From assembly GCA_044356555.1 (NCBI GenBank), contig JBIKWB010000021.1, positions 1 to 64,000 of the forward strand: a DNA stretch of 64,000 nucleotides, written 5' to 3'. The stretch comes from Tous-C4FEB sp044356555. Lineage in GTDB: Bacteria; Verrucomicrobiota; Verrucomicrobiia; Opitutales; Opitutaceae. Each line of letters opens with the position of its first letter. Positions within the stretch are counted from its first letter, which is position 1. A program made the position numbers and the translations under genes. The notes under the pieces were generated by a model, which searched no databases, had not been told where the DNA came from, and worked only from the letters and a program-made list of their open reading frames with translations. This document shows, piece by piece, positions 32,694 through 41,633 of this stretch.

Positions 32694-34091
32694 TCACACA
32701 TTGCCCAACCGCGCGGTCGAGTCGCCGAAGCGGTCGAGCTTCGTCACCCCGATTTGGTCGGCGAGCGTCAGGAAAAGGTTGCTCATCGGCTTCGATCCGT
32801 GCCGCACATAGCGGCCCGGCGTCAGTTGCCCGCCGCCGCGGCCCGCGAGAATCACCGGGAGATTGTCGTGCGAGTGGCGGTTACCGTCGGCATTGCCGCT
32901 GCCATAGACGATGCGCGTGTTGTGGAGAACCGAATTGCCGTCGATGTCGCGCGTCTCGTGCAGATCCTTCAAGAAGCGGGCAAACTGCTCGGCATACCAG
33001 CGGTCGATTTTCTCGATCTTCGCGATGCGCTCCAAATTGCCCTGATGGTGCGAGAGATCGTGATGTCCTTCGAAGACGCCGATCTCGCCGAAGGAGCGGT
33101 TGCTGCCGTCGTGGGCCAGCGTAAACGTCCCGATGCGCGTCGAGTCGGTCTTAAACGCGAGCGCCAACATGTCATACATCAGGCGGACGTGATCGCCATG
33201 ACTGCGCGGCACGCCCGCCGGGGTGTCGATGTCGGGGTCAACGTTGGGGCCGAACTGCTCGGCCTTCCCGATTCGAATCTCCACATCGCGGATGCCGGTA
33301 AGATACTGGTCGAGTTTGTCGCGGTCGTGGGCATCGAGCCGACCCTGCATCCGGCGGGTGTCTTCGTTGACGAAATCGAGCACTGAACGGCGCGCCTCCA
33401 TGCGGCGGCGGGCGTTCTCGGCGCGCTCGCCATGGGCGCCGCCGCCAAACATCCGCTCAAAGAGCAGGCGCGGATTCGACTCGGGCGGCATGGGCGTCGT
33501 CGCGGAGCGCCACGAGAGATTGTGCTGGTAGGCGCAGGCGTAGCCGGAATCACAGCTGCCGGACCGGCGCTCGACGTCGCAGGTGAGTTCCAGCGAGGGG
33601 AAACGCGTGAGGTGGCCGACTTGGCCGGCCATCACCTGATCGATCGAGATGCCCGCCCGGATCTCGGTCGCGCTCTTATTGAGGCGCACCCCGGTCAAAA
33701 AGACGCCGTTGCCGCGCGCATGGTCGCCGGCGCCGTCCTTGCCGCCCTTAGCGTTGGCATGATCGAGCCCGCTCACCACCTGCAACTGGTTCTTCAGCGC
33801 CGCGAGCGGCTCCAGCGTCGGGCCGAATCGGAAATTCGAGCCGCTGCCCTCGGGCCACCAGGAGGAGGGAATCGCCCCGTTGGGGAAATAGACGAACGCC
33901 GTGCGCAAGGGCGCGCCGGTCGCGGTCGTGGCAAGACCCTTGGCCGCCTGCGCCGCCAACAGCCGCGACGGCACCAGCGAAGCGAGCGAAGGCAACGCGA
34001 TGCACGCGCCGAGGCCGCGCAGGAAGTGCCGGCGATTCATGGCTTGGGTGTGCTGCTCGGCGGTAAACGAATCGGGCGGGGATGCTTTCAT
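32694..34091 (-). CDS. DUF1552 exported protein
   Basis: The 465-residue protein has a twin-arginine-like signal (MNRRHFLRGLGACIALPSLA) starting about 17 residues after the first ATG; the first ATG overlaps the stop of the upstream gene (ATGA) and is retained for that reason. The body contains TAFVYFPNGAIPSSWWPEG, SGLDHANAK, SLELTCD and RIVYGSGNADGNRHSHDNLP, the familiar pattern of DUF1552 proteins. In Planctomycetes and Verrucomicrobia these are encoded beside DUF1592-type cytochrome proteins, as here. Their biochemical role is not established; a secreted oxidative or degradative complex is inferred. Confidence 0.92.
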   Translation of the reverse strand: MKASPPDSFTAEQHTQAMNRRHFLRGLGACIALPSLASLVPSRLLAAQAAKGLATTATGAPLRTAFVYFPNGAIPSSWWPEGSGSNFRFGPTLEPLAALKNQLQVVSGLDHANAKGGKDGAGDHARGNGVFLTGVRLNKSATEIRAGISIDQVMAGQVGHLTRFPSLELTCDVERRSGSCDSGYACAYQHNLSWRSATTPMPPESNPRLLFERMFGGGAHGERAENARRRMEARRSVLDFVNEDTRRMQGRLDAHDRDKLDQYLTGIRDVEIRIGKAEQFGPNVDPDIDTPAGVPRSHGDHVRLMYDMLALAFKTDSTRIGTFTLAHDGSNRSFGEIGVFEGHHDLSHHQGNLERIAKIEKIDRWYAEQFARFLKDLHETRDIDGNSVLHNTRIVYGSGNADGNRHSHDNLPVILAGRGGGQLTPGRYVRHGSKPMSNLFLTLADQIGVTKLDRFGDSTARLGNV

Positions 34092-36655
34092 GGGGCGGGG
34101 GCGTTGAGGCTGACGTTGACCGCGCGGACGGGTGCGCGGCGCTGTTGAAAGGGAGCGGAATCGATGACGCCGCGGATCAAGGCCGAGGGGCGGCCGCCGG
34201 CGGCTTCGAGCTTGGCGGCCAATTGGTCGAGCGTGTCGGTGTCGGTGTATTCGACCCCGCGCCCGAGCGCATAAGTGAGAAGTTTTTCGCCCACGTTGTG
34301 ATAAAAATCGCCGCGATGGCCGGTGGCGAGGATGCGTTTCAGCTCCCGGATATTGGAAAACTTTTCGCCTGTGATGAGCTGGCCGGTCGAGTCGATTTCG
34401 TGATTAGCCTCGGCGGTGCGCCATTGGCCGAGGGCGTTGAAATTTTCGAGAGCGAGTCCGAGCGGATCCATGCGGCTGTGGCAGGAATAGCAGGTAGGGT
34501 TGGTGGCGTGCAGCGCCATGGTTTCGCGGAGCGTCATCTTCGCGAGTTTTTCGGGGCTGGCGGCATCTTCCAGCCCGGGGATATCGGGCGGCGGCGGGGC
34601 GGGCGGCGTGCCCAAAATCGCTTCCAAAATAAAGACGCCGCGCTTCACCGGCGACGTGCGCGTGGGATTCGAAGTCACCGCCAACACACTGCCGTGGGTG
34701 AGCACGCCGCCCCGCGCGCTGTCCGGTGGCAACATCACCTTGCGCATCGCCCGACCGGTGACGCCGGGGATCCCGTAGTGCTTGGCGAGTTCCTCGTTGA
34801 GAAAGGTGTAATTGCTATCGATCAGCTCGGTGAGCGGACGGTCCTCTTTCAGGATGTACTCAAAAACCATCTCGGTCTCGTCCAACATCGCCTGCCGGAG
34901 CGGCCCCGTGAGCTGGGGCACCGTTTGCCGGCTCCCTTCGGTCCGCACTTGTCTCGCCGCTGCAAGATCAGCGAGGTCCTTGGGCGTGCGCCGCACATCC
35001 GGGATATCCGAAATCCGGCGTATCACTGCACGCGCCTCTCGAAATGCCGCGCTGGGCGGGTGCTCCCGGAGATACACCGCACTGCCGTCAATCACCACGG
35101 TCGCGATGTCGCGCGACTGCAGCCATTGGCCGGAAAAATTCCGCACAAACTCGGCCGAACGCGGATGGGCCATGAGCCGGGTGATCTGCTCCGGGAGCGA
35201 GGTCCGGAGCTTTTGCTCCCGCGCCAACCGGAAAAGCTCCTCATCCGGCATCGTGGACCAGAACAGATACGACAACCGCGAGGCCAAGGCATACTCGTCG
35301 ATCAGCGGATGGGTTTGGCCCGGCCGGAGCGGTTCCACGCCTTCTTCCCGGAAAATGAACCGCGGCGACGCCAAGACCGCGACCATCGCCTGCGCGACGC
35401 CGGCTTCAAAGTTGCCGTCGGACTGCGTCATCACGCGCTCGGCCAAACCAACGAGCCGATTCACCGTGGACTCGTCGACCGGACGCCGAAACGCGCGGGT
35501 TGCAAATTGCCCCAATAGTTCGCCCGCGTAAGCCCGCCTCTCGGCCAACTCCGCCGGCACAACCTTCGGAAAAAACCGCGCGTAATTTTTCGGCGCGACC
35601 CAGTGCTCTGGCGCCATCGGTCCCTTCACGGTCACGCCGTTGAGCCGGATCCGCAGCTGCCGTTCCTGGGGCAACGCGTCGCCCAACGGCCTGATCTCCA
35701 CCGACAGCTCGTGCTCTCCCGCCGACCAATCCCGGTCAAAAGTAAACTCATGCGTAATGCTGCCCTCCCGGGCGAACTCCCGCTCGAGCACCTGCTCGCC
35801 TCCGACGCGGAAGGTGAGCACAGCGCGGTTGAGATCGAACTTGTCCTCCACGTAGCGTTCGACCGTCCGCAGATCGAGCACCAGCTGATACCGGCCCGCG
35901 ACGGCGACGCGGTGCTTCGTCGTCGCGACCGCCGGCACATAATAGGACAACTCCAAAGCGGAGCCCGGCGCCGAGCCTCCGCGTTCCCGACCTCTCGCCG
36001 GGTCGACCGCAACCGGGGGCGCCGATGATACAAATCTACGCCCCGGCACCGTCGTTTCATCGACCACTTTCGCGACCGTCGGAACGGCCGAAGCGATCAC
36101 CTTCTGCGCCGTGTCGAGGTAGCGCTCGAGCAACAAGGGCGAAACTGTGAGCACATCGCCGATGTTGTCGAAACCGTGTCCGGAATCGTCGGCCGGAAAC
36201 TCCAACTTGGTGTCGACCTCGATGCCGGTGAGGTCGCGCACGGTGTTCCGATACTCGACGCGATTCAGCCGGCGCACGGTCACGCGACCGGGATCGGGTA
36301 CCGCCGGATCGAGCTCAAACACATCGCGCTTCACCCATTTCGTGAGTTTCTCGGCCAACTCCGCCGGGAGCCGCGGCTCTTCCGCCGGGGGCATGATGCC
36401 CGTGCGGACGTTGCGCAGTGCCCGCACCCAAAGCCCGTGGTCCTTGAGGTCCGCACCGCTCGCAAACTCGTCGAGTGTGACGCCGCCTTTGTCGATGCCG
36501 CCGCCGTGGCAGCCGTAGCAATACTCGTTCAAGATCGGCTTAATCTCCTTCGCGAAGAAGTCCAAAGCCGGGTCTGCGGCACGGCTATCCGCCAGCCCGC
36601 CGAAAACGGCGAGCCCAAGCAGAGGGCCAAGGAAATTGCAGCGGGGGGAACGCAA
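34088..36655 (-). CDS. DUF1592/1588/1585/1587/1595 (planctomycete-type) cytochrome protein
   Basis: The 855-residue protein has a signal peptide, then an N-terminal c-type cytochrome motif CYGCH (near residue 46). DUF1587 follows (VTVRRLNRVEYRNTVRDLTG), then DUF1595, DUF1592 (YALASRLSYLFWSTMPDEEL), DUF1588 (RGGVLTHGSVLAVTSNPTRT, SPVKRGVFILEAILG) and DUF1585 (LKRILATGHRGDFYHNVGEK, LLTYALGRG). A second Cys-x2-Cys (CYSCHSRMDPLG) in the DUF1588 region may bind another haem. The family is widespread in Planctomycetes and Verrucomicrobia, exported, and paired with DUF1552. Electron transfer in substrate oxidation is inferred. Confidence 0.94.
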   Translation of the reverse strand: MRSPRCNFLGPLLGLAVFGGLADSRAADPALDFFAKEIKPILNEYCYGCHGGGIDKGGVTLDEFASGADLKDHGLWVRALRNVRTGIMPPAEEPRLPAELAEKLTKWVKRDVFELDPAVPDPGRVTVRRLNRVEYRNTVRDLTGIEVDTKLEFPADDSGHGFDNIGDVLTVSPLLLERYLDTAQKVIASAVPTVAKVVDETTVPGRRFVSSAPPVAVDPARGRERGGSAPGSALELSYYVPAVATTKHRVAVAGRYQLVLDLRTVERYVEDKFDLNRAVLTFRVGGEQVLEREFAREGSITHEFTFDRDWSAGEHELSVEIRPLGDALPQERQLRIRLNGVTVKGPMAPEHWVAPKNYARFFPKVVPAELAERRAYAGELLGQFATRAFRRPVDESTVNRLVGLAERVMTQSDGNFEAGVAQAMVAVLASPRFIFREEGVEPLRPGQTHPLIDEYALASRLSYLFWSTMPDEELFRLAREQKLRTSLPEQITRLMAHPRSAEFVRNFSGQWLQSRDIATVVIDGSAVYLREHPPSAAFREARAVIRRISDIPDVRRTPKDLADLAAARQVRTEGSRQTVPQLTGPLRQAMLDETEMVFEYILKEDRPLTELIDSNYTFLNEELAKHYGIPGVTGRAMRKVMLPPDSARGGVLTHGSVLAVTSNPTRTSPVKRGVFILEAILGTPPAPPPPDIPGLEDAASPEKLAKMTLRETMALHATNPTCYSCHSRMDPLGLALENFNALGQWRTAEANHEIDSTGQLITGEKFSNIRELKRILATGHRGDFYHNVGEKLLTYALGRGVEYTDTDTLDQLAAKLEAAGGRPSALIRGVIDSAPFQQRRAPVRAVNVSLNAPAP

Positions 36656-36919
36656 AGGGGGAAGCGGGGAAAATGATTATGAGAGCCAAAAAAGCAAAGC
36701 CGGCTTACGAACAGACCAGACGCGCCGACCCTCGGAAAGTTGTTACCGACTCGACCGGGAGCCAGAGAAATTTCGCGCCGATTCAAGGGCGTAACGGGAC
36801 AGGCGCATCTCAGCGTCTTGCAAGGCGAAGGCGCGCCTCGACCGCGCCTTTGCCCGGCGGGCGTGGTCAAGCCACGCCCCTACAGAAACCGCACCGGCTC
36901 GATCAAACCGGCGCCGCGA
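36656..36919. other. Intergenic stretch between DUF1592 and TonB receptor genes
   Basis: It holds no gene. It contains a GTAGGG-class palindrome (36858-36883, minus orientation) about 40 bp past the receptor stop, and presumably the promoter of the DUF1592-DUF1552 pair. Confidence 0.5.
36858..36883 (-). repeat. GTAGGGGCGTGG palindrome downstream of the TonB receptor
   Basis: On the minus strand GTAGGGGCGTGGCTTGACCA begins the element. Arms GGGCGTGG (36859-36866) and CCACGCCC (36872-36879) are perfect 8-mers around TCAAG. It is a candidate terminator for the receptor gene and a member of the GTAGGG palindrome family. Confidence 0.7.
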
Positions 36920-39900
36920 TCAGAACGTGAACGTATTGGTGATCGACCACTGTTTGGGCTGCGGAATCCGCGCCGATGCAACCTGCCCGTTGGGCTGGGC
37001 GGTGACGGCGATCAGGTCGTCGTCGCCCAAGAAATCGCGGACGTTGAGTTGGATCGACCAGCCGATCTTGCCGTCTCTGAACTTGCGGCCGTAGCGCAGC
37101 CACGCGTCGCAGTTGAGCTGCTCGCTGCCGTAAAACGGTTGGGTGATGTCGGAGACCCAGACGCCGATCGAATTTCGCTTCACGCCGTAGCCGATCGCCA
37201 CGCGGTCCTGCCAGCGGGCGGCGCCGCCGATGCCGAATCCTTTGAGCGGTCCCGTAACAAAATCGTAGTTCGTCACCGCGTTGAAACGCCACTTGCGGAG
37301 CTCTTGCACCGCAGCGCCGTTGGCCGCGAGGGCATTGAGGTAAGGGATATACATGTTGTTGGTCGTGGCGCCGCCGAACCGGGTGCCCGTCACACTGTTG
37401 AAATACGGAATGTCCTCGAAGCCTTCCTGCGCGCGGATGCTCGTGGCGGCGATGCCGTTGCCATCCGACCAGAGGGGCAGATTTTTCGCCACAAAGGCCG
37501 CGAAGTCGGCGCCGTAGTTGGCGCGCACCGCTTCCTGCATCGCGGCGTTGAAGGTGATGCGCCAGTTGCGGCGGGGATTGTAGGTGCCCTCAAATTCCCA
37601 GCCTTCCGCCGTGGTGTCGGAGATATTGCCCACATTCGGCGGACGCGTGGCGCTCCAGTTTCCGCCACCAGCGGCCTGGGAGAAGGCCCACGACGACACG
37701 AGTTGCGGATCGACCGGGCGGAGCCACTCGGCGGCCGTGCGCTGGGTGAACCAGAGGTTGCGCGCGGTGGTCTCGGCCGCCGTGAGCGCGGGGTTCGCGT
37801 TGCCCGCCTGAGCCGGCGCGGTGAGCGAAGCGCGCAGCGGGAGGTAGCGCGGATCGCTCGGCGCGAAGCCAAACCATTTGTTGATGAGCACCTCGCTCGT
37901 GTTGGAACCGCGCAGTCCGTTCATCGCGCGGGTGACGTCGTTGCCCGGCCAAAACGTATTGTAGAAGGTGCTCACGTCGTTCGCCTGCGTGGTTTTGTAG
38001 TTCACGATGCGCAGGACGAATTTCTGGTCGGCAAACGAGAGCGTGAGACCCTTGTCCACCGTGGAACCGGCGGGCGGGCTGAACGGGCGGCCGTAAACAT
38101 CGGCCACCGTCGAGGACGGCCGGAAATTTTCCGAGCGGTTATAGGACAGGCTCACGTCCATCCCGAGCGGGAGGCGCTGCTTGATGAAATCGGGCGCGTG
38201 GCCGACGACGCTCCAGCTCACGGTCCGGTCCTTGGCGTAGATGTTGGGTTTGGCGGGCGAGATCCACGACGCCGCGAAAGGATCGACTTGATTGGTCGCC
38301 GCGACCCGCACGGGCGCGCCGCGGTCGAAGAGCGAAAACTCGTCTTCGCGCCAGCCGACGAGGCCGACGAGTTTGCGGTTGAGAAAATAACTCTGCCAGA
38401 TCGCGGAGTAGCTCGTGGTCTGGTTCCGCGCGCGCGAGGCGTTGGAGTAGAGTTTGTCGAGGCCGCTCTCCGGTCCGATCACGGTCACGGGAGCGTTGGT
38501 CACCCACTCGTTGGTCCGATTGTCGAAGAGCAACGCGGTGCCATTGGCCCGGGGAATATGCGGCGCGGTGAGGCCTTGGATACCGGCGCCGGCCGCCGAC
38601 GTGCGATTCGCCAGCGAGCCGCCGAGGTAGTGGATCGCGGCGTAATCGGGGTAAGTCAGCGCGGCGGGATTGTTGGCGTAGGCGTTGAGGTCGGTCGTGT
38701 AGGAGAACCCTTGGTAACTGCGGGAGAACGTGGAGCTCTCGAGATCGCTGTAGACGCCGGTGACCGTATGTTTGCCGAGATGGCGGAACAGGCCGGATTT
38801 CTGCGTGAGATCCAGCGTGGCATAGGAGGTCGCGCGGAAAGCCTTGCGGCGGTTGTTGGAGAAATTGTTGCCGATGGAGTCCGACGCGAAATACGGCCGG
38901 CCGAAGTTGGGGTTGACCGCGCCGTTCACGAGCCGGCTTTGCATATCGACGTGGATCGTCGCCGCATCGAAGCCGATGATGCTGGTGTTGGCGCGGTCCT
39001 GTTTCTGCTCGTCGTAGGCGACTTCGAAGCCGAGCGCGTCTTTGAAAAACGTCTGGCGGAGGCTCGCGTTGAAGGCGTTGAACTTCGCGCCCTCGCGTTT
39101 GTTGGGGCCGTCGAGCAGCGTGTTGTAGAAATCGAAGACCGAAGGATCGCGGATCTCCTGGTATTTCCAAAGCCCGGCGTAAGCCTGGCCGGCGGGCGCG
39201 AACTGTTGGTTGAGGAAGAAGAGCGGGTTGTTGCCCTGCGTCGTGTAGTTGCCGACGCCGAACCATTGGGTGAACGGATTGCCGCCGCGGCTGAGCATGA
39301 ACGCCGGCGTGCCGGGGCCGCCCATCACGGCGGAGTTGGGATCCGTGAAGACGCCGCCGACTTGGCCGAACCAACGGCCCGCCGAGCCGAGATGCGCCGC
39401 AAGCAGCGGATTGGTGGTCACCGTCGTGGGCTGGCTCGGATCGATGGCGACCTTGTTCAGCACGTTGAACCAAACCGAGAGTCCGTCCTGCGGCGGCGTG
39501 GGCCGGGGGCGGTTGGCCGAGATTTCCCCGGTCTCATAGCTTACGTTGAGCTGCGTGAACGCGTCGCGGATCAGGCGCGGCTCCCAGCGCAGCGCCGCAT
39601 AGAGCCGGCGGTCGTCTTCGAAGGCGGGCTTTTGGCGAAACTTCTTGTCGTCGTTCAAGCCGATGACGCGCACCGCCAGCCGGTCCTTCATGATGGACTG
39701 ATTCAGATCGAGCACCTCACGGTGCGAATCGTATCGGCTGTAGGTCTGCTGAAACACCAAGGCGTTTTTGCGCAGATTCGGGACCTTCAGCTGGTTATTG
39801 ATAATGCCCGCCGGGCTACCGAGGCCGAAAAGGATGGCATTGGCCCCGCGTGAAATATCGACGCGCTCGGTGTTATACGAATCGAGCCCGATATCGGTGG

Positions 39901-40432
39901 GGAAAAAATCCCGGGTGAGATCAGCGCCGCTCAGTCCGCGCACCCGCGTCGAAACATTCGGGCTCTGAAGATTGGCTTCCGCGTTGGAAAAATTATTGCC
40001 CGTGCTGACGCCCGAGTAGTTGCCGCCGGGGCCGGATGCCTCCGTGCCCGTCGTGTAAACGAGAATGTCCTTGGTGTTCGTCGAGCCCGTGTCGGCCAAG
40101 AACTGGGCGTTCACCACGCTGATCGCCGCGCCGACATCGCGGAGCTCCGTGCGCAGGCGTGTGCCCGCCAACGTCGACGCCGACTGGTAGCCTTTGTCGG
40201 AGTCGGTCTCGACCACGAACGGCGTGAGCTTCACCACCTCTTCGGGATCGGGAACGACCGGGGCTGCGACTGTCCCCGGAATCACCGTCGATTTCCCATC
40301 CGCGGCCTTGGCGGCAGCCGGAGTAGTCGGCGCGGCGAGTTGCGCCGAAAGCGAGGTGGCGCCGAGCAGGCCGAAAACGGCGCACACGATTCGAAGGGTC
40401 CGATCAAAAAAGAGCGAGGAATAGGGTTTCAT
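36920..40432 (-). CDS. Large TonB-dependent receptor (verrucomicrobial type)
   Basis: From ATG 40432 the protein has 1170 residues; a start at 40465 would add 11 residues. It has a signal peptide ending near SLSAQ, then the segment EEVVKLTPFVVETDSDKGYQ typical of Opitutaceae receptors, a plug domain (GAAISVVNAQFLADTGSTNT, ERVDISRGANAILFGLGSPA) and a large barrel ending in Phe (NTFTF). The ligand is unknown. Its neighbours are an isomerase-like protein, a Gfo/Idh oxidoreductase and DUF1592/DUF1552 proteins, suggesting uptake of a sugar-derived or aromatic substrate. Confidence 0.92.
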   Translation of the reverse strand: MKPYSSLFFDRTLRIVCAVFGLLGATSLSAQLAAPTTPAAAKAADGKSTVIPGTVAAPVVPDPEEVVKLTPFVVETDSDKGYQSASTLAGTRLRTELRDVGAAISVVNAQFLADTGSTNTKDILVYTTGTEASGPGGNYSGVSTGNNFSNAEANLQSPNVSTRVRGLSGADLTRDFFPTDIGLDSYNTERVDISRGANAILFGLGSPAGIINNQLKVPNLRKNALVFQQTYSRYDSHREVLDLNQSIMKDRLAVRVIGLNDDKKFRQKPAFEDDRRLYAALRWEPRLIRDAFTQLNVSYETGEISANRPRPTPPQDGLSVWFNVLNKVAIDPSQPTTVTTNPLLAAHLGSAGRWFGQVGGVFTDPNSAVMGGPGTPAFMLSRGGNPFTQWFGVGNYTTQGNNPLFFLNQQFAPAGQAYAGLWKYQEIRDPSVFDFYNTLLDGPNKREGAKFNAFNASLRQTFFKDALGFEVAYDEQKQDRANTSIIGFDAATIHVDMQSRLVNGAVNPNFGRPYFASDSIGNNFSNNRRKAFRATSYATLDLTQKSGLFRHLGKHTVTGVYSDLESSTFSRSYQGFSYTTDLNAYANNPAALTYPDYAAIHYLGGSLANRTSAAGAGIQGLTAPHIPRANGTALLFDNRTNEWVTNAPVTVIGPESGLDKLYSNASRARNQTTSYSAIWQSYFLNRKLVGLVGWREDEFSLFDRGAPVRVAATNQVDPFAASWISPAKPNIYAKDRTVSWSVVGHAPDFIKQRLPLGMDVSLSYNRSENFRPSSTVADVYGRPFSPPAGSTVDKGLTLSFADQKFVLRIVNYKTTQANDVSTFYNTFWPGNDVTRAMNGLRGSNTSEVLINKWFGFAPSDPRYLPLRASLTAPAQAGNANPALTAAETTARNLWFTQRTAAEWLRPVDPQLVSSWAFSQAAGGGNWSATRPPNVGNISDTTAEGWEFEGTYNPRRNWRITFNAAMQEAVRANYGADFAAFVAKNLPLWSDGNGIAATSIRAQEGFEDIPYFNSVTGTRFGGATTNNMYIPYLNALAANGAAVQELRKWRFNAVTNYDFVTGPLKGFGIGGAARWQDRVAIGYGVKRNSIGVWVSDITQPFYGSEQLNCDAWLRYGRKFRDGKIGWSIQLNVRDFLGDDDLIAVTAQPNGQVASARIPQPKQWSITNTFTF

Positions 40433-40508
40433 GGGATTAAAATTAGGAACGTCACCGATGGGCATCGGGTTAAAGTGACCGACTGCGTTTCCCCGTTAGA
40501 CGGGACAA

Positions 40509-40533
40509 CCCACCGCGGCTGCCATGCGGTGGG
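40509..40533 (-). terminator. Hairpin between isomerase and TonB receptor genes
   Basis: CCCACCGC (40509-40516) and GCGGTGGG (40526-40533) form a perfect 8-bp stem, extendable with one bulge. Transcription on the minus strand passes from the isomerase gene through this hairpin 76 bp before the receptor start. It may be an attenuator or partial terminator. Confidence 0.5.
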
Positions 40534-40555
40534 GTTGGGCAACAAAAAGGGCCGC

Positions 40556-41542
40556 TCAGAGCAGCGCGCGGATCTCTTCGAGGGCCTGCTTGGTGCGCTT
40601 GATGCCGTCGATTTCGCTGTGCTTGTGACCTTCGTATTCGATGCCGATGTAGCCGCTATAACCGGCGCCGACCGTGATCTTCACCATCCGCTCAAAATCG
40701 AGGGTCATCTCGATCTTCTCGCGGCGGTCTTCCGTATAAAAACGGCCGGCACCGGTGTCCCAGTCCCACGACTTGGCGCTCACGGACTGCTTCACCCAGG
40801 GCATGAACTCACGCAGACCTTGATACGGATTGTAGAGTTCGGACTTAACCCGGTCGGTGTAGAAGTTCCCAAAGTCAGGCAAGATGCCCACACGTTTGTG
40901 GTCGGCCAGCTTCATCACGTTTGTGAGCCACTTGCCATTGGAGGAAGGCCCGCCGTGATTTTCGACGACGACCCAAAGGCCGCGTTTGTCGCCCTCGACG
41001 CACAATTGATGGAGCCCGGCGGCCGCGAGTTTGGCCTGCTCGTCCCACGGGAGGGTGGCGTCGCTCGCCGCGTTGACGCGAATGCTGTGGCACCCGAGAA
41101 ACGCCGCCGCATCCAACCACTTCAAGTGGTTCGCCACGGTTTTTTGCCGACCGGCTTCGGTCGGCGCGCCGAGGCTGCCTTCACCGTCACACATGATGAG
41201 CAGGCTGGCGACGCCCTCGCCCGCCGCGCGGCTCTTCATTTCCCCGAGGTAGGCTTGGTCCGTCGCCTTGTCCTTAAACATCTGGTTCACGTATTCGATG
41301 CCGTCGATTCCGACGGATCGGGCGATCTTCGCGAACTCGAGGTTGTCGAGCGGCTCGGCCCCGGCGCGCTTGAGGAAGCGCTTGTTGAGCGACCATTGCG
41401 CGAGCGAAATCTTGAAGGCAGCGGGTTTTGCCGCCGGGGTCGCAGCCGCGCGGGCAATCGGGCTCAGCGCGCCGAGAGCACCAAGCGCGGCGGCAGATTT
41501 AAGAAAGGAACGGCGGGTGGAGGGGGCGGTTGGGTTGATCAT
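40556..41542 (-). CDS. Exported sugar phosphate isomerase/epimerase-like TIM-barrel protein
   Basis: The 328-residue protein has a twin-arginine signal (STRRSFLKSAAALGALGALS) and an AP-endonuclease-2-like TIM barrel (family of sugar phosphate isomerases, hydroxypyruvate isomerases and xylose isomerase-like proteins). Visible elements are GIDGIEYVNQMF, KWLDAAAFLGCHSIRVNAAS, VVENHGGPSSN, VGILPDFGNF, WDWDTGAGRF and GYSGYIGIEYEGH; the Glu, Asp, His and Glu residues in these match metal ligands of the family. The export signal suggests action on an extracytoplasmic sugar. The ATG lies 5 nt after a strong terminator-like hairpin. Confidence 0.88.
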   Translation of the reverse strand: MINPTAPSTRRSFLKSAAALGALGALSPIARAAATPAAKPAAFKISLAQWSLNKRFLKRAGAEPLDNLEFAKIARSVGIDGIEYVNQMFKDKATDQAYLGEMKSRAAGEGVASLLIMCDGEGSLGAPTEAGRQKTVANHLKWLDAAAFLGCHSIRVNAASDATLPWDEQAKLAAAGLHQLCVEGDKRGLWVVVENHGGPSSNGKWLTNVMKLADHKRVGILPDFGNFYTDRVKSELYNPYQGLREFMPWVKQSVSAKSWDWDTGAGRFYTEDRREKIEMTLDFERMVKITVGAGYSGYIGIEYEGHKHSEIDGIKRTKQALEEIRALL

Positions 41543-41580
41543 AAAAAGCGAAGCCGAGGTTTTTAAAACCTCGGCTTCGC
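41543..41580 (-). terminator. Strong hairpin and T-run directly before the isomerase start
   Basis: GCGAAGCCGAGG (41548-41559) pairs with CCTCGGCTTCGC (41569-41580) around an A/T loop. On the minus strand a T-run follows and then the ATG of the isomerase gene. It looks like a rho-independent terminator of the oxidoreductase gene that also covers the region where a ribosome binding site should be. Confidence 0.8.
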
Positions 41581-41633
41581 GGCAACCCAGAAACGGGTTC
41601 AGGCGAAAATCGCCCGATGAATACTCTGCTTGT

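Noticed and set aside
36740..39853. 1037-residue plus-strand reading opposite the large TonB receptor
   Set aside because: Arg/Val/Ala-rich shadow; the minus-strand receptor has signal peptide, plug and C-terminal Phe.
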